Assembly (NCBI GenBank): GCA_017454905.1
Contig: JAFTCB010000044.1
Span: forward strand, 1-64,000
Direction: 5' to 3'
From: Bacteroidales bacterium
Lineage (GTDB): Bacteria > Bacteroidota > Bacteroidia > Bacteroidales > UBA932
Length of the DNA: 64,000 nucleotides
The notes under the pieces are model-generated. The model had not been told where the DNA came from. It ran no database searches and worked only from the letters and a program-made list of their open reading frames with translations. The stretch's first letter is position 1. Each line of letters opens with the position of its first letter. Below are positions 23,133 to 31,458 of this stretch, one piece after another. Position numbers and translations under genes: made by a program.

Positions 23133-25748
23133 ATGAAGAAAACCCTTTTCCTTTTCTCCCTTCTGCTTATCTGCACCGCAGCCCCGGCGCAAACCCGCCA
23201 GCACTACGACAGCATCAAGCCCGGCCAGGTCTGGCTGGACACCTCCGGCAAGCCCATCCAGGCCCACGGATTCCAGATTTTCGAGCAGGACGGTACCTAT
23301 TACTGGTACGGCGAGAACAAGGAGCACACCCTCCCGGGGACCAATGTCTGGACCTGGGGCATCCGCGCCTACAAGTCCACAGACTTCTACAACTGGGAAG
23401 ACCTGGGCCTGATCATCCCGCCCGACGAGGAGAATCCCCTCTCCCCGCTGCACTATTCCCAGTCGCTCGACCGGCCCCATATCCTCTACTGCAGCAATAC
23501 CGGCAAGTGGGTCTGCTGGATCAAAAGCATGGCCACCGACGGCTATTTCGTGGTCCTGCAGGCAGACCGCTTCGAGGGCCCCTATACCCTGATCCGATCC
23601 TTCAAGCCCGAGGGTTTCGGCGTGGGGGATTTCGATATGTATGTGGATCCGGACACCGGTCATGGATACGTGTGGTTCGAACGTCCACACTGGGAGATGA
23701 TCTGCGCGGAACTGACCGACGATTTCCTCGGCACGAACGGCACCTTCTCCGAGCATTTCGTCGGGCTGCGCCCTCCCTATACGCGTGAGGCTCCCGCGCA
23801 TTTCGTGCGCGACGGCAAGCACTACATGTTCACCAGCGGTACTTCCGGCTATACACCCAACCCTTCGAAGGTGGCCGTATTTACGGATTACCATGGGGAA
23901 TACACGGATCTGGGCTGCCCGCATATCGACGATGCATGGCAGGATTCCTTCTGCTCACAGATCTCCGGTGTAGTCAAGATCCCCGGACGGGACCTTTATA
24001 TCGCCCTGGCGGACCGGTGGCTTCCGCATATTGCCGGCACGGATGTCGCGATGCGCACCTGGAAGAGCTATGAGACCCGCTATGTGAACCACCAGCCCAA
24101 TGAAAGGGATTTCTCGGAACCGCAGGTCCGGGACAAGTCCGGCAGTCGCCGCGGTGGATCTGATACCACCGTCGGCTCCACCTATGTCTTCCTGCCCGTC
24201 ACGTTCGACGCCGACGGCAAGCCCACGCTCGTCTGGCAGGACGAGTGGCGTCTGGAGGACTATCAGATCCCGACCCGCCTGGAAGTAGGCCCCGCCGTAA
24301 TGCCTGCGGAGATTGAGCCCATCGAGGCGCCCTTCCCGATGCCGCAGCTGGGCCGCCCGGAGATTCCCGCCCGGCAGGTCACGGTCAAGATGAAGAAGAA
24401 AGGGATGTCCACCGGCGCCATCCAGAAAGCGATCGACCAGCTGGCCGCGCAGGGCGGCGGCACGGTCGTGATTCCCGCCGGAGTCTGGCAGACCGGTCGG
24501 ATCGAGCTGCGCAGCCACATCAACCTGCACCTCGCAGCAGGGGCGGAACTGCACTTCAGCGGCGAGATCAAGGATTATCTGCCCGTCGTCTTCACGCGCG
24601 ACGAGGGCATCGAGATTTATTCCCTCGGCGCTTTTATCTATGCCTGCGACGCAGAGGATATTGCCGTGACGGGCAAGGGCCGCATCGTCGGTCCGTCCAC
24701 GGAGTGTGAAATCTATCGCAACAACGCCGAAAAGGCCCAGAACATCGAGGTCATCACCCACAACGGCGAGATGCCGCTGTCGGAGCGCATCTTCGACGGG
24801 GTGCACAACAGCGGCGAGGTGTTCCTGCCCAAGACCATTGCGCCCATTCGTTGCAAGAATGTCCTCATCGAGGGCGTGACCCTGGATGCCGGCCTCTACT
24901 GGAACGTGGTCCCGCAGTATTGCGAGAACGTGGTCATCCGCGGCGTCACCGTGCGCTCCCACGGCCATGGCCGCACCGACGGCGTGGACGTCGAGTCCTC
25001 CCGCAACGTACTTGTGGAATACTGTTCCCTGGACTGCCAGGACGACAACTATACCTTGAAATCCGGCCGCGGGGTGGATGGCGTGCGTGTCGGCATCCCT
25101 ACGGAAAACGTCGTGATCCGCAAGAGCCTGGCACTGCGCGGTGGGGGCGGGATCGTATTCGGCACGGAAGTCGCCGGCGGTATCCGCAACGTCTATATGC
25201 ACGACTGTGTCTTCGACGGCACCGGCCAGGGCTTCCGTTTCAAGACCCTGCGCCCGCGCGGGGGCGGCGTGGAGAACGTTACGGTGGAGCGCATCCGCGC
25301 CAACATTACAGGCAACGCCCTGCTCTGCGACCAGCTGAACAGCGTGAAATGGGCGGGCGACCTGGCCTACCGCTACGCCGTACCGGGCAAGGAATCCGCC
25401 ACGGCGGTGGAGATCGCCACACTGAAGGGGCCCTACACCCCGGACTTCCACACGGTCTCTATCAGCGATGTACTCATCGAGCACTGCGACCGCTTCCTGA
25501 ACTTCGTCTGCACCCCGGAACTGCCCTTCCGCGACGTCCTGTTCCGCAATGTAAAAGCTAAGGCCAACCATTTCGGCTCCCTGCGCGACGCCCGCAGCCT
25601 CGTTCTGGAGAGCGTGGACCTCAATACCCCGGACCCTGAGCTGAGGGTCGATGGCAGCGAGGGGATCTTCCTACTGGATGTCTCGGTCAATGGCGAAGCG
25701 CCCGTAATCCGGCAGACCGGTGTGCCGTCCTCGGTCGTGATTCGCTGA
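23133..25748 (+). CDS. Secreted bifunctional GH43-GH28 fusion enzyme
   Basis: 871 residues with a signal peptide (MKKTLFLFSLLLICTAAPAQ). Residues about 25-380 are a GH43 five-bladed propeller (IQAHGFQIFEQDGTYYWYGE, GVGDFDMYVDPDTG), most like the exo-beta-1,3-galactanase-type subfamilies. Residues about 383-415 are a linker (VGPAVMPAEIEPIEAPFPMP), and residues about 416-870 are a GH28 right-handed beta-helix (GGGTVVIPAGVWQTGRIEL, CQDDNYTLKSGRG, GFRFKT). GH43 would trim galactose or arabinose side chains, GH28 a galacturonan-containing backbone. The GH28 part deviates from the family at NTD (here RTD) and at the GHG histidine (here glycine). The separate GH28 protein at 27497-28954 carries the same linker sequence right after its signal peptide. 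Confidence 0.85.
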   Translation: MKKTLFLFSLLLICTAAPAQTRQHYDSIKPGQVWLDTSGKPIQAHGFQIFEQDGTYYWYGENKEHTLPGTNVWTWGIRAYKSTDFYNWEDLGLIIPPDEENPLSPLHYSQSLDRPHILYCSNTGKWVCWIKSMATDGYFVVLQADRFEGPYTLIRSFKPEGFGVGDFDMYVDPDTGHGYVWFERPHWEMICAELTDDFLGTNGTFSEHFVGLRPPYTREAPAHFVRDGKHYMFTSGTSGYTPNPSKVAVFTDYHGEYTDLGCPHIDDAWQDSFCSQISGVVKIPGRDLYIALADRWLPHIAGTDVAMRTWKSYETRYVNHQPNERDFSEPQVRDKSGSRRGGSDTTVGSTYVFLPVTFDADGKPTLVWQDEWRLEDYQIPTRLEVGPAVMPAEIEPIEAPFPMPQLGRPEIPARQVTVKMKKKGMSTGAIQKAIDQLAAQGGGTVVIPAGVWQTGRIELRSHINLHLAAGAELHFSGEIKDYLPVVFTRDEGIEIYSLGAFIYACDAEDIAVTGKGRIVGPSTECEIYRNNAEKAQNIEVITHNGEMPLSERIFDGVHNSGEVFLPKTIAPIRCKNVLIEGVTLDAGLYWNVVPQYCENVVIRGVTVRSHGHGRTDGVDVESSRNVLVEYCSLDCQDDNYTLKSGRGVDGVRVGIPTENVVIRKSLALRGGGGIVFGTEVAGGIRNVYMHDCVFDGTGQGFRFKTLRPRGGGVENVTVERIRANITGNALLCDQLNSVKWAGDLAYRYAVPGKESATAVEIATLKGPYTPDFHTVSISDVLIEHCDRFLNFVCTPELPFRDVLFRNVKAKANHFGSLRDARSLVLESVDLNTPDPELRVDGSEGIFLLDVSVNGEAPVIRQTGVPSSVVIR

Positions 25749-25813
25749 CGCAGCAGATCATCATCATTCTTCCCGATTATTTGCTAACTTGCCGGGAGAA
25801 TAACAATCGCGCT

Positions 25814-26623
25814 ATGCAGAACAGGACCATCGTCGGCATCGGGGAGACGGTGCTGGACATCGTTTTCAGGAACAACCAGCCGCAGGCGGCCGTGCCCGGC
25901 GGATCTGTCTTCAACGCCATGGTTTCGCTGGGCCGCACGGCCGGGCGGCTCATCCCGGGCACCCGGCTGATGATGGCTTCCCCGGCCGGCGACGACGCCG
26001 TGGCCGGCATCATCACGGATTTCATGCGGGAGAACCATCTGGACACCTCCTTGATTCAGCAGGACCCCGGCCAGACGACCATTTCGGTCGCCATGCTCAA
26101 CGACGGAGGCAATGCCCGCTATGAATTCTACCGCGACAAGGGGCTGCCCGCCTTCCGCACGCCGCAGATCCGCTTCCAGCCGGAAGACCTGATGCTTTTC
26201 GGTTCTTTCTTCGCCGTGAGCGAAGCCACGGGACGGCAGACCCGGGAGCTCGTGCAGGCCGCTCGGGAAGCCGGGGCCCTGTACGGCTGCGCCGACCCCG
26301 CCCGGGTGTACCGCGAACACATCGCAGCGTGCTGCCCCCGTTTCATCTGCACCCGGGGCGCGCAGCCCACGGAGGTATTCTCCCCTGGACTGCACCGCTC
26401 CTTCCCCGCTCCGGAGGTAGAACGGATCGCCTCAACGATCGGAGCCGGGGACAGTTTCAACGCCGGTTTCCTCTTCGGACTCTTGCGCCACGGCTTCATG
26501 CGCGAACGCCTGCAGGCGATCACCGAAGCCGACTGGGAGCGGCTCGTGCCCACAGCCATGCGCTTCTCGGCCGATGTCTGCGCGAGCCTGCAGAACTATG
26601 TCCGTCCGGACTTTCAGCCCTGA
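25814..26623 (+). CDS. PfkB-family kinase paralogue with a 38-residue internal deletion, probably inactive
   Basis: 269 residues from the ATG at 25814. It is closely similar throughout to the kinase at 14381-15316 (same VPGGSVFNAMVSLGRTAGR and STIGAGDSFNAG segments, catalytic GAGD kept). Between AREAGAL and DPARVYREH, however, it has five residues where the intact copy has 43, a net loss of 38 residues in frame. The missing part includes the YYDINFRKNHP motif and the adjoining strand and helix, so correct folding is doubtful. The frame is otherwise clean, which suggests a recent event or a retained non-kinase role. A perfect hairpin terminator follows. It may be annotated as a pseudogene. Confidence 0.8.
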   Translation: MQNRTIVGIGETVLDIVFRNNQPQAAVPGGSVFNAMVSLGRTAGRLIPGTRLMMASPAGDDAVAGIITDFMRENHLDTSLIQQDPGQTTISVAMLNDGGNARYEFYRDKGLPAFRTPQIRFQPEDLMLFGSFFAVSEATGRQTRELVQAAREAGALYGCADPARVYREHIAACCPRFICTRGAQPTEVFSPGLHRSFPAPEVERIASTIGAGDSFNAGFLFGLLRHGFMRERLQAITEADWERLVPTAMRFSADVCASLQNYVRPDFQP

Positions 26624-26640
26624 CGCTGATTCTCTGGCAA

Positions 26641-26684
26641 TTACAAATTAACCTTCGGAAAAACATCCGAAGGTTAATTTGTAA
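26641..26684. terminator. Bidirectional hairpin terminator
   Basis: A perfect 18-base-pair stem: arm TTACAAATTAACCTTCGG at 26641-26658, an eight-base loop, and its complement at 26667-26684. It sits between the convergent kinase copy and GH106 pseudogene. Its tip (CCTTCGG/CCGAAGG) is shared with the hairpin at 34031-34072 while the lower stem differs. Confidence 0.75.
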
Positions 26685-26695
26685 ACTATTGATAA

Positions 26696-27500
26696 TCAAT
26701 AGCCGGTAGTCAGGGAAACAGGACCCAGCAGGCCCGAGGGGTGGAGCGGGGCATCCTTGCTGAAGAATTTGTAGCTCACGACGGCATGGCGGCCCTGCGA
26801 AGGGCGGAGCTGGTTCTTCTCCATCCACTCCGGGATCTCCTTCATCGTGCTGCCAATGATCGGGTTGCCCGGGGCATAGCTGTACCGGGAAGGCTCTCCC
26901 CAGACCACGTCGTCCGGCTCGAACTCGTCGCCGACCATCCGGTTGACCCAGAGGTTCGTCACCCGGATCTCCAGTTCGTTCTCCCCGTCACGGAGTGCGT
27001 CTGTCACGTCCACGGAGAAGGGCGCATGCCAGAGGATACCGCACGGGTGGCCGTTGAGCACTACCTCCGCCATATTCTGCACCGCGCCGAGGTCCAGCCA
27101 CACGCGGCTTCCGTCCCGGGGCTGCTCCCAGGTAAAGTGCTTATGATAAACCGCCGTCCTGGAGAAATACCGCACGCCGGGCGCATTCCTGCATGGCGAA
27201 GCGCATCAGCTCCTGCCATTCGGGGGAACCGATCGTGCAGCCCTCCCGCACAAAATCCGTCTGGGCGGGGCCGCCCACCTGGAAGTTCTGCACCCCGCCG
27301 AGCCCGGCAGCCGCGAAGGCCTCCAGGTCATGGGTGATCCCTTCCTTGGTGACCCAACCGTCCATCCACTGCCAGATGATTACGGGCTTTGCCTCTTGAG
27401 GCGGATTGGCAAAAGCCTGCTGCAATTCTGTCTCAACACGCGGCGTACAAGCCGCCAGCATCAGGGCACAAGCCCAAATCCATCGCCTGTTTCCCTTTAT
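26696..27500 (-). pseudogene. Broken GH106 gene (about 1.5 kb internal deletion and frameshift)
   Basis: Two pieces in different frames. The N-terminal piece (27500 down to about 27181) has a lipobox LMLAAC, then ANPPQEAKPVIIWQWMDGW and on to AMQECA, matching the start of the intact GH106 at 11056-13395. The C-terminal piece (about 27180 down to 26696) resumes at PGVRYFSRTAVYHKHF and runs to PLHPSGLLGPV, matching the end of the intact copy. Everything between is gone. The join near 27177-27183 falls in GCGCCCGG, where both parental sites share a few bases, so a deletion by short homology is likely. The expected start codon reads ATA (27500-27498); ATG overlapping the GH28 stop would be natural, suggesting a further point change. 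Confidence 0.85.
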
Positions 27501-28954
27501 TCTGTCGTCAGGATTTTCACGTTATCAAACTGCACGCCGCTGCATCCGTCCAGGACCATCCCGTTATCCTTCACCCGGACCACGGCATCGCGCATCGAGA
27601 AACCCGACACGTCCTGCAGGCGGATCAGCGCACCGCAATCGGCTTCCAGGCCCTCGATCCGCACGTTCGCGAACGGGCGCTCCGGCAGGCCGCCGAAAGA
27701 GACCAGCTGCCCGCAGTCCTCCACCCGGATATCCCGGAAGGTGAAATCGCGGAACTCCGGGGTCAGGGGCGTGATCTCGCGGGCCGGATAGCGGTCCGCC
27801 AGTTCGCCGACCCATTTGCTCGAACCGAGCATGTTGCTGGAGAAAGCCGCATTGCGCGCGCCCCGGATCCAGATCCGCTCGGCCGTCAGGCGGCAGCCTC
27901 CGCCGCCACGCGGGCGACGTGTCTTGAAGAAGAAACCCTGGTCCGTGCCGTCGAAGATGCAGTCGTGGACATAGACATCGGAGATCCCGGCGGCCGTCTC
28001 GGTGCCGAACACCACGCCGCCGACTCCGCGCAGGGACTCACAATACCGGACCACCACCCGCTCCGTGGGCGCGGCGGCACGCAGGCCGTCCCAGCCGCGG
28101 CCGGACTTGAAGGTGTAGCAGTCGTCGCCGCAGTCCAGCGAACAGTATTCGATCAGGGCGTCCGTCGTGGACTCGATGTCGATCCCGTCCGTGCGGCCGT
28201 GGCCGTGCGAGCGCACAGTGACACCGCGGATGGTCACGTTGCGGCAGAACTGCGGGACGATGTTCCAGAAGATGCTGCGCTCCAGGGTCAGGCCCTCGAT
28301 CAGGATGCCGCTGCTGCGCGACAGCGCAATGAACATCGGCATCAGCACCGGACGCCCGTCCAGGCCGTCGCAGATGCGTTTCTCGATGGGATCGTCCAGG
28401 CTTACGCAGTCCTCCGTGCTCAGCGAATTCTGCGCTTCGGTATAGAGTTCACAGTCCAGGTCCGGGCCGACCAGGCGGCCCCGGCCGGTGATGCCGATGT
28501 TCTCAGCCCCGTCGGCGTAGATCATCCCGCCCGGAGCCATCAGTTCGATGCCCTCGATACGGGTGCGAACGGCGGGCTGGTAGTCCTTGATGTCACCGCT
28601 GAAATGCAGTTCCGCGCCCTCCTCCAGGTGCAGGCAGACGCCCGACTTGAGGATGATGCGCCCGGTGGTCCAGACCCCGGCCGGGATCACGACCACCCCG
28701 CCCCCGCGGGCGGACATCCGGTCGATAGACGTCTGGATGGGCCGGGTCGAGAGGCCCTTGCGGGCCATCTTCACGACCGCGCGGCGGGCGGCGAACTGCG
28801 GAGCGGCGATGCCGCTCACATCGAAGGGCGCCGTGATGGGCGCGATCTGCGCCGGCATCGCCGCGGGACCCACTTTCGAGCGGTCCACGGGCTCTACGGC
28901 CGCGAGGGTCTGGGTCAGCTGCGCGAGCAGCAGCGTCAGCAATATCTTTTTCAT
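27497..28954 (-). CDS. Secreted GH28 family pectinase-type enzyme
   Basis: 485 residues with a signal peptide (MKKILLTLLLAQLTQTLAAV). After a linker (VGPAAMPAQIAPITAPF) comes a right-handed beta-helix of family GH28, which cleaves alpha-1,4-linked galacturonic acid in pectin: GGGVVVIPAGVWTTGRIIL, HGRTDGIDIESTT, CGDDCYTFKSGRG, GVVFGTETAAG. Catalytic aspartates in TDG and DDC are kept. The family histidine of GHG is valine (GVGG), and the arginine of the RxK motif is phenylalanine (GFFFKT), so activity or specificity may be altered. It lies between the GH2 gene (12 bases upstream) and the GH106 pseudogene on one minus-strand unit. It is the closest relative of the GH28 half of the 23133-25748 fusion. 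Confidence 0.85.
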   Translation of the reverse strand: MKKILLTLLLAQLTQTLAAVEPVDRSKVGPAAMPAQIAPITAPFDVSGIAAPQFAARRAVVKMARKGLSTRPIQTSIDRMSARGGGVVVIPAGVWTTGRIILKSGVCLHLEEGAELHFSGDIKDYQPAVRTRIEGIELMAPGGMIYADGAENIGITGRGRLVGPDLDCELYTEAQNSLSTEDCVSLDDPIEKRICDGLDGRPVLMPMFIALSRSSGILIEGLTLERSIFWNIVPQFCRNVTIRGVTVRSHGHGRTDGIDIESTTDALIEYCSLDCGDDCYTFKSGRGWDGLRAAAPTERVVVRYCESLRGVGGVVFGTETAAGISDVYVHDCIFDGTDQGFFFKTRRPRGGGGCRLTAERIWIRGARNAAFSSNMLGSSKWVGELADRYPAREITPLTPEFRDFTFRDIRVEDCGQLVSFGGLPERPFANVRIEGLEADCGALIRLQDVSGFSMRDAVVRVKDNGMVLDGCSGVQFDNVKILTTE

Positions 28955-28966
28955 TCCCTGCTCCGA

Positions 28967-31033
28967 TTAATCGACAGCGCCCGCCAGGCTCTCGGAGGCG
29001 ATCACCTGCTCCTCCGGGCGGCTGCTGTCCAGGTTCCAAACACATTCGTCAGAAAGGGCGCCGGAGACCACGCGGACGGCATTGTCCCCTTCGTGCAGGC
29101 GCACACCCTCGAAGACAATCCGCCCCAGGCCGTCGTTGCGGCCGTTCGCGGCCTTCCGTCCGTCCAGGTAGAGGGTGGCTTTCGGCTGATTGGTATAGAC
29201 CTTTACGGACGTCTCCGCCTGCGAGCGCAGCACATAGCGCCGGTGGGCGATGTAGAGCATCGGGGTCTCGCTCCAGTTGGCCTGGTAGAAATAGTAGGCA
29301 TCCTTGCAGGTCTGCCGGTCGTAGGTCACCACGCCCTTGTCGTTCATCCCGCGGCGGTCACCCTCGTCGCGGATCGAGGACGGCGTGTCCGCCCACTGCC
29401 AGATGAACTTGCACCAGACGAAGGGCCGCGAGGCCATCTCCTCCCAGTTGTATTCATGCACCTTGCACTGGTACTCCTCGAAGTGGACATGGTTGCTGCG
29501 GCTCGTCTGGAAACCGTGGTGGTAGATGCTCGCCGAAGCACCATATTCGCACAGGCCGATGGGCTGGAAACCAGCCAGGGCATGGGCGTTGTCCATGAAT
29601 GCTCCGATTCCCTTGCCGTCGCTGCCATACCAACCGAAATACTTGTTCCAGCCGATGATGTCGGTGATGTGCTGGAAGCGGTCCTGGTCGTAGCAGATGG
29701 CCAGCGTGGTCAGTCGCTGCGGGTCGAGCGCCTTGGCGCGCAGGTGCAGCTCGCGCAGGAAGCGGTCGGGCGCGTCGAACTTGAACGACAGCTCGTTGCA
29801 CAGGCTCCAGAAGCAGATCGAAGGGGAATTATAGTTCTGCAGGATCATTTCCTCCAGGTTGTCCATCACGTTGCGCTCCAGGGCCGGATCGGCCACGTAG
29901 CCCGGCGAGCCGTAGCCGCCCGGACCTGCCAGGTTCAGTTCATACCAGACCACGATGCCGCGCCCGTCATACTGCGCCACATCAGCGCGGGAGTGCGGAT
30001 AATGCACGAAGCGCACGCCCGTCGCACCCATGTCGTAGATCAGGTCGGCGTCGCGCCGGAGCATCTCCTCATTGAGCAGGCTGGCGGTACCCGCCGCCTC
30101 CTCATGCCGGCATACGCCGTGCAGGTCCAGGTGTTCCCCGTTCAGGAAGAAACCCTGTTCCGGATCCACCCGGAAGAAGCGCAGGCCCGTCCGTTCGCTC
30201 ACGCTGTCCACCACCCGCGCGCCGTCCTTCAGGTCTACGCGCACGGTATATTGGTAGGGATCCCTGCGGCCGTCCCAGAGGCGCGGAAGGTCAACGGCAA
30301 GAGGCACACGCACGCGCTCCCCCTCTGCCGGAGCCGCCGCCCGGGCCACTTCCCGTCCGTCAGCGTCCAGCAGGACCGCCTCGAGGGTCAGACCGCGGTG
30401 CTGCAGCGAAAGGACGGCCTCGACCGTCAGTTCGGCGCGCTCGCGGCTCACCCGGTCCTGGTGCACATACACCCCGGAGGAGGCATGGTCCAGGGGCGAG
30501 ATGCAGTCCGCGCCGGTCGTGAGCAGCGTGACCGGACGCGTGATGCCGCCATAGATATTGAAGTCTCCGGCGAGCGGGGCCACGTCCTGCCGGTAGGCGT
30601 TGCTCACGTTGACCTCCAGGAGGTTGTCGCCTTCCTGCAGAAAATTCGTGATTTCGAAACAGAATGCTGTATAACCCCCGTAGTGGGAGCCGACCCGCCG
30701 CCCGTTGATGAAGATGTCGGCGACGGAATTGACCGCCTGGAAATGCAGGAAACGGCGCTGTCCGTCTGGCTTTCCAGCCGGGATCGTGCGCTCGTAGACG
30801 AAGGCCGAGCGCAGGTAGCCGCCCATCCCGTTGAACACGTCTTCCGCGTTCCAGGTATGCGGGACCTGCACCTCGGTGCGCGCAGGCTGCTTGTTCACAT
30901 CGTGCCTGGGATACAGGGTCCAGCCGGACTGCAGGGTCTCCGTCTGCCGGACGGAGCCGTCGGCCGCTGCGGGCAGGGCAAAGGCCAGGCAGAGCGCCGC
31001 CAGAAGGGCGAAGAACGGGTAGAATCTGGTCAT
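28967..31033 (-). CDS. GH2 family beta-galactosidase-like enzyme, secreted
   Basis: 688 residues with a signal peptide (MTRFYPFFALLAALCLAFAL). Domain order is that of GH2: a jelly-roll sugar-binding domain (about 30-185, with VPHTWNAEDVFNGMGGYLRS and VADIFINGRRVGSHYGGYTA), an immunoglobulin-like domain (about 190-300), and a TIM barrel (about 300-600) with GVRFVHYPHS, the acid/base glutamate in WSLCNELS and the probable nucleophile glutamate in GLCEYGASAS. A small beta domain closes the protein. GH2 enzymes release terminal beta-galactose, mannose, glucuronate or alpha-arabinopyranose; the specificity is not evident here. It is the first gene of the unit GH2-GH28-GH106 pseudogene, with a -7 box ten bases upstream of the start. 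Confidence 0.88.
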   Translation of the reverse strand: MTRFYPFFALLAALCLAFALPAAADGSVRQTETLQSGWTLYPRHDVNKQPARTEVQVPHTWNAEDVFNGMGGYLRSAFVYERTIPAGKPDGQRRFLHFQAVNSVADIFINGRRVGSHYGGYTAFCFEITNFLQEGDNLLEVNVSNAYRQDVAPLAGDFNIYGGITRPVTLLTTGADCISPLDHASSGVYVHQDRVSRERAELTVEAVLSLQHRGLTLEAVLLDADGREVARAAAPAEGERVRVPLAVDLPRLWDGRRDPYQYTVRVDLKDGARVVDSVSERTGLRFFRVDPEQGFFLNGEHLDLHGVCRHEEAAGTASLLNEEMLRRDADLIYDMGATGVRFVHYPHSRADVAQYDGRGIVVWYELNLAGPGGYGSPGYVADPALERNVMDNLEEMILQNYNSPSICFWSLCNELSFKFDAPDRFLRELHLRAKALDPQRLTTLAICYDQDRFQHITDIIGWNKYFGWYGSDGKGIGAFMDNAHALAGFQPIGLCEYGASASIYHHGFQTSRSNHVHFEEYQCKVHEYNWEEMASRPFVWCKFIWQWADTPSSIRDEGDRRGMNDKGVVTYDRQTCKDAYYFYQANWSETPMLYIAHRRYVLRSQAETSVKVYTNQPKATLYLDGRKAANGRNDGLGRIVFEGVRLHEGDNAVRVVSGALSDECVWNLDSSRPEEQVIASESLAGAVD

Positions 31034-31042
31034 AATTTCCTA

Positions 31043-31050
31043 CAAAATTA
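31043..31050 (-). promoter_or_regulatory. -7 promoter box for the GH2-GH28 operon
   Basis: The minus strand reads TAATTTTG, matching TAnnTTTG, nine bases before the GH2 start at 31033. No -33 element is convincing. Confidence 0.45.
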
Positions 31051-31103
31051 ATTTTTTTTCAACAATAATTGTACCTTGGTTTATTATCTATAATACGTTT
31101 CCA

Positions 31104-31355
31104 ATGAGACCTACCCTCTTTCCTCTCCTGCTGACCCTGCTGCTGCCCGTAGCCGCCCATGCCCAACAATAAGAAGTCTTTCCCGACGGAAAGCACATTT
31201 CTGCCTGGTTCTCCGAAAGCGGCAAAGTAGACATCTCCACCCTCGGGAAGCAGTATGTCGTGACACGCTATGGCGTGAGGCGCAACGCATTTGTTTTTAA
31301 CGCATTCCAAAAAGATACTCCAGGCATAAATACTCCCCTATATAATAGTATTTAA
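31104..31355 (+). pseudogene. GH28 N-terminal fragment with a stop after the signal peptide
   Basis: An ATG at 31104 begins a clean signal peptide (MRPTLFPLLLTLLLPVAAHA) that ends in QQ and a TAA at 31170-31172. The same frame then continues with EVFPDGKHISAWFSESGKVD and ISTLGKQYVVTRYGVRR, the characteristic N-terminus of a Bacteroidetes GH28/rhamnogalacturonase-type protein. After about 37 residues the similarity ends and an unrelated A/T-rich tail runs to a stop at 31355. The rest of the gene is absent. It lies divergent from the GH2 gene and fills most of the 425-base gap between GH2 and the DUF389 gene; the remainder of that gap holds only promoters and a short AGCGGC-TT-GCCGCT hairpin near 31361-31374. 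Confidence 0.7.
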
Positions 31356-31429
31356 TTCATTTTCAGCGGCTTGCCGCTCACGCATCTTCCTACAAAGTTA
31401 ACAATTAATCGGCACATAATTCTTTTTTG

Positions 31430-31437
31430 TATCTTTG
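31430..31437 (+). promoter_or_regulatory. -7 promoter box for the DUF389 gene
   Basis: The plus strand reads TATCTTTG, an exact TAnnTTTG match, 21 bases before the ATG at 31459. It overlaps the alternative TTG start at 31435, which argues against that start. Confidence 0.6.
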
Positions 31438-31458
31438 TCCGTTGTAATTCTGCAGGGC

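Noticed and set aside
27389-31051. Plus-strand open frame of 1220 codons opposite GH28 and GH2
   Set aside because: It crosses two real minus-strand enzyme genes with catalytic motifs; its own translation has no domain pattern.
31356-31400. Minus-strand -7 box (TAACTTTG at 31400-31393) with a short frame behind it
   Set aside because: The frame has only 15 codons, no recognisable sequence and runs into the GH28 fragment; no gene can be supported.
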